NCBI RefSeq assembly: GCF_032854445.1
Contig: NC_088299.1
Span: 11,709,608 to 11,773,607 of the forward strand
Length of the DNA stretch: 64,000 nt
Source of the DNA: Liolophura sinensis
Taxonomy: Eukaryota; Mollusca; Polyplacophora; Chitonida; Chitonidae
Direction: 5' to 3'
The position numbers and the translations under genes are program-made. Positions 36,701-47,494 of the stretch are shown here, piece after piece. Each line of letters begins with the position of its first letter. The first letter of the stretch is position 1. The notes below the pieces were generated by a model that saw nothing but the letters and a program-made list of their open reading frames with translations, had not been told where the DNA came from and ran no database searches.

Positions 36701-39700
36701 ATTGCTATCCGTTCTATTTATTCTCGTCATATTTTCCAGGTTCCTATTGTGATACCTGCAGTACTTGTTCTCGTCTGTGCATACCTGGTGATGGCCCCAG
36801 TGATCCAAAACCCACAGATTGAATTCCTCTACGCCATCCTGTTTGTTTTCAGTGGACTGTTCTACTATGTGCCGTTTGTGTACTTTAAGCTAAGGATGAG
36901 CTGTATGGGTAAGTTCAATATTAGGCTGTATAGGTAAGAGTAATGCTGTAAGACTGTAAGCTTATGATAGTCTGTACAGGTAAGTGTTATGCTGTAAAAC
37001 AGTGTAGTACTGTAAGCTTATGGTAGTCTGTACAGGTAAGTGTTATGCTGTAAGACAGTGTACTACTGTAAGATTATGGTAGTCTGTACAGGTAAGAGTA
37101 ATGCTATAAGACAGTGTAGTATTCTAAGCTTATGGTAGCCTGTACAGGTAAAAGTAATGCTGTAAGACAGTGTAGTACTGTAAGATTAAGGTAGTCTGTA
37201 CAGGTAAGTGTTATGCTGTAAGACAGTGTAGTACTGTGAGATTATGGTAGTCTGTACAGGTAAGTGTAATGCTGTAAGATAGTGTAGTACTGTAAGATTA
37301 TGGTAGTCTGTACAGGTAAGAGTAATGCTGTAAGATAGTGTAGTACTGTAAGATTATGGTAGTCTGTACAGGTTATGCTGTAAGACAGTGTAGTACTGTA
37401 AGATTATGGTAGTCTGTAAAGGTAAGAGTAATGCTGTAAAACAGTGTAGTACTGTAAGATTATGGTAGTCTATACAGGTAAGAGTAATGCTGTAAGACAG
37501 TGTAGTACTGTAAGATTATGGTAGTCTGTAAAGGTAAGAGTAATGCTGTAAAACAGTGTAGTACTGTAAGATTATGGTAGTCTGTAAGGTAAGAGTAATG
37601 CTGTAAAACAGTGTAGTACTGTAAGATTATGGTAGTCTATACAGGTAAGAGTAATGCTGTAAGACAGTGTAGTATTGTAAGATTATGGTTGTCTATACAG
37701 GTAAGAGTAATGCTGTAAGACAGTGTAGTACTGTAAGATTATGGTAGTCTGTACAGGTAAGAGTAATGCTGTAAGACAGTGTAGTACTGTAAGCTTATGG
37801 TAGTTTGTACAGGTAAGAGTAATGCTATAGACAGTGTAGTATTCTAAGCTTATGGTAGCCTGTACAGGTAAAAGTAATGCTGTAAGACAGGTGTAATACT
37901 GTAAGATTATGGTAGTCTGTACAGGTAAGTGTTATGCTGTAAGACAGTGTAATACTGTAAGATTATGGTAGTCTGTACAGGTAAGTGTTATGCTGTAAGA
38001 CAGTGTAGTACTGTAAGATTATGGTAGTCTGTACAGGTAAGTGTAATGCTGTAAGATAGTGTAGTACTGTGAGATTAGGTAGTCTGTACAGGTAATTGTA
38101 ATGCCGTAGATTTATTTATTTATTTGATTGGTGTTCTACGCCGTACTCAAGAATATTTCACTTTTACGACGGCGGCAAGCATTATGGTGGGTGGAAACCG
38201 GGCAGAGCCGGGGGAAACCCACCACCATCCGCAGTTTGCTGCCAGACCTTCCCACTTACAGCCAGGGAGGAAGCCAGCATGAGCTGGACTTGAACTCCCA
38301 GCGACCGCATTGGTGAGAGGCTCCTGGGTCATTACGCTGCGCTAGCGAGCTAACCAACTGAGCCACGGAGGCCCCCTAATGCTGTAATACTGTGTAGTAC
38401 TGTAAGATTATGGTAGTCTGTACAGGTAAGTGTTGTGCTGTAAGACAGTGTAGTACTGTGAGATTATGGTAGTCTGTACAGGTAAGTGTAATGCTGTAAG
38501 ATAGTGTAGTACTGTAAGATTATGGTAGTCTGTACAGGTTATGCCTGTAAGACAGTGTAGTACTGTAAGATTATGGTAGTCTGTACAGGTAAGAGTAATG
38601 CTGTAAGACAGTGTAGTACTGTAAGCTTATGGTAGTTTGTACAGGTAAGAGTAATGCTATAAGACAGTGTAGTATTCTAAGCTTATGGTAGCCTGTACAG
38701 GTAAAAGTAATGCTGTAAGACAGTGTAATACTGTAAGATTATGGTAGTCTGTACAGGTAAGTGTTATGCTGTAAGACAGTGTAATACTGTAAGATTATGT
38801 AGTCTGTACAGGTAAGTGTTATGCTGTAAGACAGTGGTAGTACTGTAAGATTATGGTAGTCTGTACAGGTAAGTGTAATGCTGTAAGATAGTGTAGTACT
38901 GTGAATTATGGTAGTCTGTACAGGTAATTGTAATGCCGTAAGATTTATTTATTTATTTGATTGGTGTTCTACGCCGTACTCAAGAATATTTCACTTTTAC
39001 GACGGCGGCAAGCATTATGGTGGGTGGAAACCGGGCAGAGCCCGGGGAAACCCACCACCATCCGCAGTTTGCTGGCAGACCTTCCACTTACAGCCAGGGA
39101 GGAAGCCAGCATGAGCTGGACTTGAACATCCCAGCGACCGCATTGGTGAGAGGCTCCTGAGTCATTACGCTGCGCTAGCGAGCTAACCAACTGAGCCACG
39201 GAGGCCCCCTAATGCTGTAATACTGTGTAGTACTGTAAGATTATGGTAGTCTGTACAGGTAAGTGTTGTGCTGTAAGACAGTGTAGTACTGTGAGATTAT
39301 GGTAGTCTGTACAGGTAAGTGTAATGCTGTAAGATAGTGTAGTACTGTAAGATTATGGTAGTCTGTACAGGTTATGCTGTAAGACAGTGTAGTACTGTAA
39401 GATTATGGTAGTCTGTAAAGGTAAGAGTAATGCTGTAAAACAGTGTAGTACTGTAAGATTATGGTAGTCTGTAAAGGTAAGAGTAATGCTGTAAGACAGT
39501 GTAGTACTGTAAGATTATGGTTGTCTATACAGGTAAGAGTAATGCTGTAAGACAGTATAGTACTGTAAGATTATGGTAGTCTGTAAAGGTAAGAGTAATG
39601 CTGTAAAACAGTGTAGTACTGTAAGCTTATGGTAGTCTGTACAGGTAAGAGTAATGCTATAAGACAGTGTAGTATTCTAAGCTTATGGTAGCCTGTACAG

Positions 39701-42700
39701 GTAAAAGTAATGCTGTAAAACAGTGTAATACTGTAAGATTATGGTAGTCTGTACAGGTAAGTGTTATGCTGTAAGATAGTGTAGTACTGTAAGATTATGG
39801 TAGTCTGTACAGGTAAGTGTAATGCTGTAAGATAGTGTAGTACTGTGAGATTATGGTAGTCTGTACAGGTAATTGTAATGCTGTAAGACAGTGTAATACT
39901 GTAAGATTATGGTAGTCTGTACAGGTAAGTGTTATGCTGTAAGACAGTGTAGTACTGTAAGATTATGGTAGTCTGTACAGGTAAGTGTAATGCTGTAAGA
40001 TAGTGTAGTACTGTGAGATTATGGTAGTCTGTACAGGTAAGTGTAATGCTGTAAGATAGTGTAGTACTGTGAGATTATGGTAGTCTGTACAGGTAATTGT
40101 AATGCCGTAAGATTTATTTATTTATTTGATTGGTGTTCTACGCCGTACTCAAGAATATTTCACTTTTACGACGGCGGCAAGCATTATGGTGGGTGGAAAC
40201 CGGGCAGAGCCCGGGGGATACCCACCACCATCCGCAGTTTGCTGGCAGACCTTCCCACTTACAGCCAGGGAGGAAGCCAGCATGAGCTGGACTTGAACTC
40301 CCAGCGACCGCATTGGTGAGAGGCTCCTGGGTCATTACGCTTCGCTAGCGAGCCTAAACCAACTGAGCCACGGAGGCCCCCTAATGCCTGTAATACTGTG
40401 TAGTACTGTAAGCTTATGGTAGCCTGTACGGGTAGTAATGCTGTAAGACAGTGTAGTACTATAAGCTTATAATAGCCTGTACAGGTAAGTGTACATCGCT
40501 GTAAGACAGTGTGGTTCTGTAAGGTTATGATAGTCTTTACCGGTAAGTGTAATATTGATGGATTAAGATAGGCTCTACAGCTAAGTGTAATACTTGCTAA
40601 GATTAAGAAAGGCTGTATGAGTAACTGTAATTCTATAAAATTATGATAGGCTGTACTGATAAGATGTATTACAGTCAGATTATGATAATCTGTATGGGTA
40701 AGAGTTATGCTGTAAAAATATGGCAAGGCTGTATGGATAAGTGTAACGATATAAGATAAGATAGGCTTTATGAGTAAGTGTAATACTATAAAATTGGGAT
40801 GGGCTCTATCGTGTAAATGATAGGCTGTATGACTAAGTGTTATATAATGCATGATAATGATATGCTGTATGTGTAAGTGTAATACTGTAAGCATCTAGAA
40901 TAGACTGCATTGGGAAGTGTAATACTGTAAGATTGAGGATAGACTGTATGGGCAACTGTAACACTGTAAGATTGGATAGGCTGTATGGACAAGTGTAACC
41001 CTGTAAGAATGGGATAGACTGTACTAGGAAAGTATAATATTTTAAGATTGGGATAGGCTGTATGGGTAAGTGAATAAGTGTAACACTGTCAAGATTGGGA
41101 TAGGCTGTATGAATAAGTGTAACACTGTAAGATTGGGATAGGCTGTATGGGTAAGTGTAACACTGTAAGATTGGCATAGGCTGTATGGACAAGTGTAACA
41201 CTGTAAGAATGGGATATACTGTATGGGAAAGTACAATACTGTAAGATTGCGGATAAACTGTATGGATAAGTGAATAAGTGTAAACACTGTAAGATTGGGA
41301 TAGGCTGTATGAATAAGTGTAACACTGCACAGACTGGCATAGGCTGTATTGGGTAAGTGTAACACTGTAAGATTGGGGCATAGGCTGTATGGACAAGTGT
41401 AACACTGTAAGATTGGGATAGGCTGTATGGATAAGTGTAACACTGTAAGATTGGGATAGGCTGTATGGACAAGTGTAACACTGTAAGAATGGGATAGACT
41501 ATATGGGAAAGTACAATACTGTAAGATTGGGATAAACTGTATGGATAAGTGTAACACTGTAAGATTGGGATAGGCTGTATGGACAAGTGTAACACTAAGA
41601 TTGGCATAGGCTGTATGGATAAGTGTAACACTGTAAGATTGTGACAGGCTGTATGGGATAAGTGCAACACTGTAAGATTGGGATAGGCTGTATGGGTAAG
41701 TGTAACACTGTAAGATTGTGACAGGCTGTATGGATAAGTGTAACACTGTAAGATTGGGATAGGCTGTATGGGTAAGTGTAACACTGTAAGATTGGGATAG
41801 GCTGTATGGACAAGTGTAACAGTGTAGATTGGCATAGGATGTATGGACAAGTGTAGCACTGTAAGATTGGGATAGGCTGTATGGACAAGTGTAACAGTGT
41901 AAGATTGGCATAGGCTGTATGGATAAGTGTAACACTGTAAGATTGAGGATGGGCTGTATGGACAAGTGTAACACTGTAAGATTGTGACAGGCTGCATGGA
42001 TAAGTGTAACACTGTAAGATTGGGATAGGCTGTATGTGTAAGTGTGTAACACTGTAAGATTGGGATAGGCTGTATGGATAAGTGTCACACTGTAAGAATG
42101 GGATAGGCTGTATGGATAAGTGTAACACTGTAAGATTGTGACAGGCTGTATGGACAAGTGTAACACTGTAAGATTGTGGCAGGTTGTATGGATAAGTGTA
42201 ACACTGTAAGATTGCGATAGGCTGTATGTGTAAGTGTGTAAACACTTTAAGATTGGGATAGGCTGTATGGATAAGTGTCACACTGTAAGAATGGGATAGG
42301 CTGTATGGATAAGTGTAACACTGTAAGATTGGGATGGGCTGTATGGACAAGTGTAACACTGTAAGATTGGGATAGGCTGTATGAGTATGTTTAATTAAGT
42401 AGGATAAGAAAAGGGGGTATAGTAAGTGTAATGCTGTATGTCCAGTGACGTCAGAGCATTTTATGTTTTTTATGAGCAATGTATGTTTTTTATTTTATGT
42501 TTATCAGCTATACATTCCAAAAAGCTTTCTGTAGATGGCACATATTTAAAAGCACTTATTTAATGTTAAAGAAAAATTAAAAAAAGTTATTCCTAGAAAC
42601 AATGCTCAATGGCTGTACTTGTGTAAAACAGATAAATTGGTTTTTGCAACTTTTTGCAACGGCTGAAAAAGCATCTGTGTGTTGTATATTGCAGACCCTT

Positions 42701-42756
42701 TAATCATGTGGGCTCAACTCTATCTTCAAGTTGCCCCAAGCAAAGTTAAACCTTGA
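25931..42756 (+). CDS. SLC7 light-chain amino acid transporter, gene 2 (b0,+AT/LAT-like)
   Basis: Twelve exons in phase: 25931-26131 (ATG at 25939), 26352-26453, 27299-27541, 28288-28413, 28913-29012, 29438-29482, 30914-31037, 33462-33565, 34850-34946, 36117-36266, 36740-36908, 42695-42756 (stop TGA). From this ATG the product is 504 residues. All exon lengths after exon 1 equal those of gene 1 (102, 243, 126, 100, 45, 124, 104, 97, 150, 169, 62), so the pair arose by tandem duplication. Family marks: GSGIF in TM1, [10 protein letters not shown], Cys164 in FDVCGPP for the SLC3 disulfide, GLWAYTGW in TM6 (Trp kept, the b0,+AT Asp replaced by Thr253), and terminal [12 protein letters not shown]. 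It is predicted to be a plasma-membrane exchanger working with a heavy chain. The first-exon acceptor could be at 25921 or 25930; the ATG is the same either way. Introns 2, 7, 10 and 11 hold tandem arrays. Confidence 0.9.
26473..27055. repeat. 40-bp minisatellite in gene 2 intron 2, about 13 copies
   Basis: The unit is GGGATTTGGATAGTTCA(A/G)A then ATGTTCAGATTAAATCATCAA. Copies become more uniform from about 26800 to 26950. The array starts about 20 nt after the exon 2 donor (26454). Its first irregular unit (AGTTCCACATAGCCACTTTA) resembles intron rather than exon sequence, so here the exon itself was probably not amplified. Confidence 0.85.
27960..28004. repeat. (AAAT)n, possible SINE tail remnant
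   Basis: ATAAATAAATAAATAAATAA run of about 11 units after GCGTAAAACACGAA, which recalls the GGCGTAAAACACCAAT end of family A. Upstream SINE body is not recognisable. Confidence 0.6.
28414..30913. other. Gene 2 introns 4-6, mostly without features
   Basis: Apart from exons 5 and 6 (28913-29012, 29438-29482) and the SINE pair at 30388-30757, I see no array or gene. Part of 28700-28890 (a GGATTTGAACCTGCGC stretch, B-box-like on the minus strand) may be a decayed family C SINE just upstream of exon 5. Confidence 0.4.
30388..30757 (+). mobile_element. Two SINE family A pieces in opposite orientation, with long AAAT tail
   Basis: Bases 30388-30462 are the 3' part in minus orientation (GTGTTTTACGCGGTACTCAA then GACGGCGGCC). 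They are fused at AAAGACCCAGGAGCCTCCCA to a plus copy that runs to CGTAAGTAAGGCGCAAAACAC and ends in about 29 AAAT units (30643-30753). The junction could be a nested insertion or a later deletion between inverted copies. Confidence 0.75.
31038..32650. repeat. Donor-anchored array, gene 2 intron 7 (76 bp x ~22)
   Basis: The last ~58 nt of exon 7 (TTCCTATTTCACGGTGTTAT ... GCCATTGCTGTG) plus the first ~18 nt of the intron (GTAAGTTTGGTACAACAG) repeat about 22 times with over 90% identity by eye. Nearly every unit keeps CTGTG|GTAAGT and an acceptor-like ACAACAG just before the exon copy. If spliced on its own, a unit exon of 58 nt would shift frame. The array is far more uniform than gene 1's arrays, so it is young or homogenised. 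Confidence 0.95.
32651..33035 (+). mobile_element. SINE family A inserted near the end of the exon 7 array
   Basis: From about 32668 (ATAACCCAGGAGCCTCTTAC, GAGTTCAAGCCCAGCC) to the AATAAATAAATAAAT tail at 32896. Diverged array units continue on the far side (TTTCACGGTGTTATTTAAAG at 32893, GGACGCGCCGACCATCGCTG near 32988). The SINE therefore landed inside an array that already existed. Confidence 0.8.
33172..33461. repeat. Two-copy direct duplication ending at the exon 8 acceptor of gene 2
   Basis: A block of about 135-140 bp is present twice, back to back. It starts AAGTGGAAAAAGTCTCGGGA, contains an AAAT/AAAC-rich run, and ends GTTGACGCTGTGTATTG. The right copy runs straight into the splice acceptor (TGTATTGTAG|AGCTGGGGAG); the left copy ends CCCTAAAGTGG. 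Copies are nearly identical. Confidence 0.85.
33566..34849. other. Gene 2 intron 8, no features recognised
   Basis: About 1.3 kb of AT-rich sequence without array, SINE or exon that I can support. Confidence 0.4.
35372..35645. repeat. 44-bp minisatellite in gene 2 intron 9, six copies
   Basis: The unit is GTCAGCGGCGCCCGTGTGTC then TATTTATGCATTCTTACGTTTGTT. It creates short overlapping open frames that are not genes. No link to exon 9 or 10. Confidence 0.85.
36267..36470. repeat. Donor-anchored repeats, gene 2 intron 10
   Basis: Exon 10 end and donor (GTGATGAGGTTTACTCGAAA .. GAGAGGCCGTATAAG|GTGGGTGAAATCTGATCGTG) recur about three to four times: GATGAGGTTTACACAGAAAA, ACTGGGA(G/T)AGGCCATATGAG, GTGAGTGAAATCTGATCGTG. 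The same exon in gene 1 carries similar repeats (12743-13120). The event may predate the gene duplication or have recurred. Confidence 0.8.
38111..38375 (-). mobile_element. SINE family A in the intron 11 array, copy 1 of 3
   Basis: Near-complete element: TTTATTTATTTATTTGATTG tail side, CTACGCCGTACTCAAGAATA, GACGGCGGCAAGCATTATGG, GAACTCCCAGCGACCGCATT, GCTAACCAACTGAGCCACGG head. Flanks (GTAATGCCGTAGA on the left, CTAATGCTGTAATACTGTG on the right) are array units. Confidence 0.9.
38944..39209 (-). mobile_element. SINE family A in the intron 11 array, copy 2 of 3
   Basis: Almost identical to copy 1, with a few single-base changes (TTCCACTTACAGCC, GAACATCCCAGCG). It has the same flanking bases on both sides, so it was copied together with the array and did not insert independently. 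Confidence 0.9.
40112..40381 (-). mobile_element. SINE family A in the intron 11 array, copy 3 of 3
   Basis: Same element and same left and right junctions as copies 1 and 2 (GTAATGCCGTAAGA and CTAATGC.TGTAATACTGTG). Small differences (GGGGGATACCCACC, CGCTTCGCTAGC, GCCTAAACCAACTG) give the age of the higher-order duplication. Confidence 0.9.
40501..42400. repeat. Array in gene 2 intron 11, part 2 (38 bp x ~40)
   Basis: After a transitional zone (40500-40900) the unit becomes (A/G)(T/C)AAGTGTAACACTGTAAGA then TTGGGATAGGCTGTATGG, 38 bp. The GGCTGTATGG block equals the end of exon 11 (GAGCTGTATGG), so this half also traces to the exon-donor junction. Here the GT has often become AT or AC (GGATAAG, GGACAAG), so most units are not functional donors. 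Minus-strand open frames with [11 protein letters not shown]-type repeats are products of the array. Confidence 0.9.
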
Positions 42757-43179
42757 GGCCCTGGGAACGGCCCTTATAACATGGATGGATGATAACCTAA
42801 CCACGTGACTCTAAACTGTTATCATCCGTTATTTTCATCCTGCCTTTGGCAGGGCAGCCTTCATTCTGTTTCCATATGGAACTGTATGACGGGAGACCAG
42901 CGGTGTACACAAAGCAGTAAAGCTCAATCGAAGCACATCGTTTTCTGTTGTATCTTTACAGCGCTTGTGTAGTATACGTATGTGCCTTAAGAGCACACAT
43001 GCATGGAAAAAAGTGATGCAGAAAAGAGCAAAATGGTATAGTAACTCGGAGCGCTTTGTTACAGGCTGGAAGGAGTTTTTCGAGTCTCCACATTCACCTG
43101 GTTCTTTGTTATGTTACAGCTCATTCTACCAGTTGTGCCCTTGGGGTGGATGGTTGCACACTTTTTTATTACGTGATTC

Positions 43180-43830
43180 ACAGATAAATCTATAAGTGTG
43201 GTGATTGATACTTGTAGACCTGCTGTTGCATGCTTGCACACCTGTTGTTACACGTAATGCACAGGTAAATCTGTAACTGTTGTAAATATGAATTGTGTAC
43301 ACGCGAGGTAAATCTGTAACTGTTGTAATTAAGAATTACGCCCTTGTCTTCATGATGCACAGGTAAATCTATAACTGTTGTAATTTATTTATTTGTTTTA
43401 TTCATTTATGTTATTTATTTGATTGGTGTTTTACGCCGTACTCATGAATATTTTTATTTATATAACTGCGTCCAGCATTATAGTCGAAGGAAATTGGGCA
43501 GAGCCCAGGGAAAAACCCACGACCATCCGTAAGTTGCTGGAAGGCGCCTGGGTGAAGGAGGCTGCTGGGTCATTGCGCCGTGCTGGCGAGCTAACCCCCC
43601 TGTTGCAATTAAGACTTGCGCACATGTTATATGCGCACAGGTAAATCTATAACTTTTGTAATAAAGACTTCCGCACTTGTAATATGTGCCCAGATAAATC
43701 TTTAACTATTGTTATTAAGACTTGCGCACCTTTTGTATGTACACAGGTAAATCAATAACTGTTTTAATTAAGACTTGGGCGCTTCTTGTTAAATACCACA
43801 CAGTTTAATCTATAACTGCTGGGAATGATA
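43180..43830. repeat. Degenerate ~55-60 bp tandem repeat with nested SINE
   Basis: Unit: CACAGGTAAATCTATAACTG then TTGTAATTAAGACTTGCGCAC and a variable TTGTTATATG spacer, about eight diverged copies. A minus-strand family A SINE (about 43410-43592; GATTGGTGTTTTACGCCGTA, CCACGACCATCCGTAAGTTG, GCTGGCGAGCTAAC) sits between copies. Confidence 0.75.
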
Positions 43831-44035
43831 TGGGGACATATTTCTTCACAATTATGTTCGCAACTGGACAGCATGTCATTGTGCTCGTCTCGCAGTGGTT
43901 ATCACCTAAATTCCGCACAAATAAAGTTGCTTTATGCTTTTGGTGGATGTTTATTTTTAGCTTTTACAAATACAGGTATTTATGTAGATTATGACCATGG
44001 TTAAGTGTTTCTTCTCTAAGAAGGTCGACATGCAG

Positions 44036-44142
44036 TTTGAGGATGGCCGTGGGTTCCTCACACCATAATGTTGGCAGCCGTTTTATACGTGAAATATTTT
44101 TGAGTACAGCGCAAAACACCAATCAAAGAAATAAAATAAATT
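44036..44142 (+). mobile_element. SINE family A, 3' part
   Basis: GGATGGCCGTGGGTTCCTCA, CACCATAATGTTGGCAGCCG, AATATTTTTGAGTACAGCGC, AAAACACCAATCAAAGAAAT. The head is missing. Confidence 0.75.
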
Positions 44143-44175
44143 CCTCTGAAAACCTATCACCTAACTAAAATTTGT

Positions 44176-44374
<199 letters not shown>

Positions 44375-44885
44375 TTGGGTGTGTAGTATGTACTGTACAC
44401 GGTTCTAAACTTGGCTGTGCAGTATGTACTGTACGATGTTCTAAACTTGGCTGCATAGTGTATGCTGTTCAAGTTTCTAAACCTAGCTGTGTAGCATATG
44501 CTGTATGAGGCTCTAAACTTGGCTTTCAGTATGTACTGTACGAGGGTCTAAACTTGGCTGTGTAATATGTACTGTACGAGGTTCTAAGATTGCTGTATCA
44601 GGTTTTAGACTTGGCTGTGTAGTATATACTGTCCGAGGTGTTAAACTGGGCTGTGTAGTATGTGCTGTATGAGGTTCTAAACTTGGGTGTGAAGTATATG
44701 TTGTTCAAGCTTCTAAACTTGACTGTGTAATACATACTGTACGAGGTTCTAAACTTGACTCTGTAATACATACTGTACGAGGTTCTAAACTTGGCTGTGT
44801 AGTTTATGCTGTACGAGGTTCTAAAGTTGGCTGTGTAGTATACGCTGTACCAGGTTCTAAACTTGGCTGTGTAGTATGTACTTGA
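44375..44885. repeat. 36-bp minisatellite, about 14 copies
   Basis: Unit: GGTTCTAAACTTGGCTGTGT then AGTATGTACTGTACGA, with moderate divergence. It directly abuts the GA run. Confidence 0.85.
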
Positions 44886-45377
44886 AAATTATAATCTTTG
44901 TGTGTTATGTTTGGATAGGGAAGCATAAGGTGTGATACTGAATATTCTTAATAACAAAACACAACCTTATACACTCGTGAGGAAATAAAAGGGAACGGAT
45001 ACATAAACTGGAGAAAATATACAATATATTTCACTGAAGGATATAGCATACCGTGGCGACGCATTTGTGAGAGACTACATTGAAGAAATTCATCACAGTA
45101 ACTTATTGCTACTCATCAGAGGGAAGTGTGTTTCGAATACGAAAGAAACGTGGATTTCTACAACGGAGAATGCACAACCGCGGGTTCTCAGAGGAAGATG
45201 GTATGCATGAATAGTTCGTCCATGCATGTGCATGGACATAGTTTTTCTTTTTGTTTCTGACTCAGCACCATACTCAACATGCTTAGGTAAAAATCGCAAT
45301 GTATGTCTCGCGCCGGTTTCAGCCGTCAGGATAGCCCAGAAGGTACACAATATGGCACAGAAATATAATTTTGGGCG

Positions 45378-45622
45378 CGTGGTCTAACGCAGCACAACGA
45401 TTGAGGAGCCTTTCGCCAATGCGATCGCTGTGAGTTCAAGACCAGCTCATGCTGGCTTTCTCTCCTGTCGTACGTGGTAAGGTGTGTCAGCCTCCTTCGG
45501 ATGGTCATGGGTTGTCACCTGTATTCTGACCGGTTTCCTCCCACTATTTCCTCCTACTTGCCATTGTGCAAGTGGAATATTCTTGAGACGGCGTAAAACT
45601 CCAATAAAATATATGAATTTAT
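45378..45622 (+). mobile_element. SINE family A, diverged
   Basis: AACGCAGCACAACGATTGAG, GTGAGTTCAAGACCAGCTCA (B-box-like), GCTGGCTTTCTCTCCTGTCG, AATATTCTTGAGACGGCGTA, ending in AATAAAATA. The first ~20 bases of the head are degraded. Confidence 0.75.
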
Positions 45623-45784
45623 TTCAATATTTAATTAACAGCTGCCGGACAGTGGAAGTCTTGTCTGACATTTTGAAAACATTTTTAGCGATAATTGTTG
45701 AAATCAGCCAAAAAAAATATATACAGAAATACACACAGAGTATAATACAAGGCTTACAACGCAGAAAATAAAACCAGAGGAGCG

Positions 45785-45900
45785 ACGTCAATGAGATACG
45801 TGGTATATGGTCATACGTAAACCGGTGAAATACGTCCTCTTGTCAGTTTACCTCATTTATGATTTTAATTGTTCATGTAAATGCTTAAATTGTTGAAAAT
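45785..45900 (-). repeat. Small dispersed repeat, copy 3 (inverted)
   Basis: Reverse complement of the element at 12385-12520 and 17735-17885: its minus strand reads AAGCATTTACATGAACAATT, GTAAACTGACAAGAGGACGT, ATTTCACCGGTTTACG. Confidence 0.5.
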
Positions 45901-46784
45901 TTCACGCCCTCTAAAACCATAAAATCTCAGCACACCTCAGGTATAATACTGTAATGTCTATAGCTCTAGACAGGTAATTGGTAAATATAAAACTGAGCAA
46001 TAATCAGCTCGGCGTCACTATACTGTAGCTATGTGTGACATTAGTTACCTGGTTTTGTTTTTTGTCTGTGTTGGAGCTTTTCTTTTATAGATATACCCTA
46101 AATAAATATAAATTTCGTCCATGACTAACTTGTCCATTTTTTCTAAATCTGAGACCTCTATTGATTTTAGAAAGGTGTTTTGAGGTTTGCTTGGAACATG
46201 CGATGATATACTACTGGAAACCCAAGTTTTAGCACCAAAAATAATATTTTGTGACAGTTATTTGCCTCTAAAATTGCACGTTTCTGGGCAAAATTTTAGG
46301 CCATTTAAGGTAATCCAAAAAAAAAAAAAATTGGGGAAAACTAGAAATTTGAAATTTGCAGCAGATTATAGCTCAAGATAAGCTCTTTTCGTGGAGAGTA
46401 AATCATTTAAAACGCCAATAGTTTTCTCGCTACCAGTGTTTAACCACCACCCATTTCGGAAATAGACTTTTAAGCCTATTCATTGAACCAAGCTAAAATC
46501 TGGAAACCTGTTGTTCTTCCCTGTGTTATCAACGAAAAACAATTCAACAACACTCCAAATAATCAATAAATACATAAATAAATAAAACGTTACCTGAGGC
46601 AATAATGAGCGTCACTCTAGTTTAGTCTCGTTTACTAAACAATGGTATTAAAGAGCAACCGGCTACAATGTATGTTTAGAAAGCTGATATGGTAAAATGG
46701 AACAGCACTGAACTCACTTTTCTCTGATTTACCCATTTGTTTTATTGCACATTATTAAAATTTATTTTACTTTTTCATTTATTT

Positions 46785-47100
46785 ATTTACTTATTTATTT
46801 GATTCTTCGTGAACTCGATACACAGGATTTTTTCACTTATACGATGACAGTCATTTTTGTGGCCGGGCATAAACCATCGATCTTTGGCAAGATTCTGGCG
46901 AACTTCACCACATGTGAAAGTCAGATATGTACGTCGCACTGGTGGAATGCAATTGGTCTTCAAGAAACGCTCGACTGCGCAAATTGTCACCTAAGTCCCA
47001 TAAACAGTGAGATCCTAATGGCCAATGTGGGATTTGAACCAGAGCCGCGATTCAAATTCCGTTCGGGCCACTCTTGTCATCAGCCAGCCGACTGGTTTTG
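46785..47100 (-). mobile_element. SINE family C
   Basis: Starts at a TTATTTATTTGATTC tail side, then GATTTTTTCACTTATACGAT, a block shared with 19890-20150 (CACATGTGAAAGTCAGATAT), and GTGGGATTTGAACCAGAGCC, which on the minus strand gives a B-box-like GGTTCAAATCCC. The same peptide-like string (TFGKLLRNF / IFGKILANF) recurs in an open frame at 52255-52340, showing another decayed copy there. Confidence 0.6.
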
Positions 47101-47254
47101 GTGCCAGTAGTGAACCGTTAACTGATTGCAGATTCCATTTAATTAGCTATAGTTACTTACGTTCTGATGTTCACAGCCGCCTAGCAGTCCCTAAATCTAA
47201 AATTCCAAAACCCTACCGACTTCTTGTTTCCCAACGCTGTGATTTTATTTGTTT

Positions 47255-47494
47255 GGTGTTTACTTGGTGTTTTTACGCCGTACTCAAGGATATTTCACTT
47301 ATACGACGGCGGCCAGCATTATAGTGGGTGGAAACCGGGCAGAGCCCGGGGGAAACCCACAACCATCCGCAGGTTGCTGTCAGACCTTAACACGTACGGC
47401 CGGAGAGGAAGCCAGCATGAGCACAGCGACCGCATTGGTGAAAGGTTTCCTGGGTCATTACGATGCGCTAGCATGCTAACCAACTGAGCCACGG
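47255..47494 (-). mobile_element. SINE family A, nearly complete
   Basis: GTGTTTTTACGCCGTACTCA, GACGGCGGCCAGCATTATAG, GGCAGAGCCCGGGGGAAACC, GCGACCGCATTGGTGAAAGG, GCTAACCAACTGAGCCACGG. A short internal deletion removes the GCTGGACTTGAACTC B-box region. Confidence 0.85.

Larger units (their letters stand above)
36909..40500. repeat. Donor-anchored array, gene 2 intron 11, part 1 (56 bp x ~45)
   Basis: The exon 11 end AGCTGTATGG|GTAAGTTCAA is followed by units of GTAAGTGTTATGCTGTAAGA, CAGTGTAGTACTGTAAGATT, ATGGTAGTCTGTACAG, i.e. 56 bp ending CTGTACAG|GTAAG. Most units therefore carry CAG|GTAAGT or CAG|GTAAGA, matching the U1 snRNA consensus for 5' splice sites better than the true donor. Three near-identical SINEs interrupt it. 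The source is most likely the exon 11 donor region, since the first few units grade from GGCTGTATAGGTAAG into the consensus. Confidence 0.9.

Noticed and set aside
40259-42479. Minus-strand open frames with [16 protein letters not shown]-type repeats
   Set aside because: They are the reverse complement of the 38-bp array in gene 2 intron 11.
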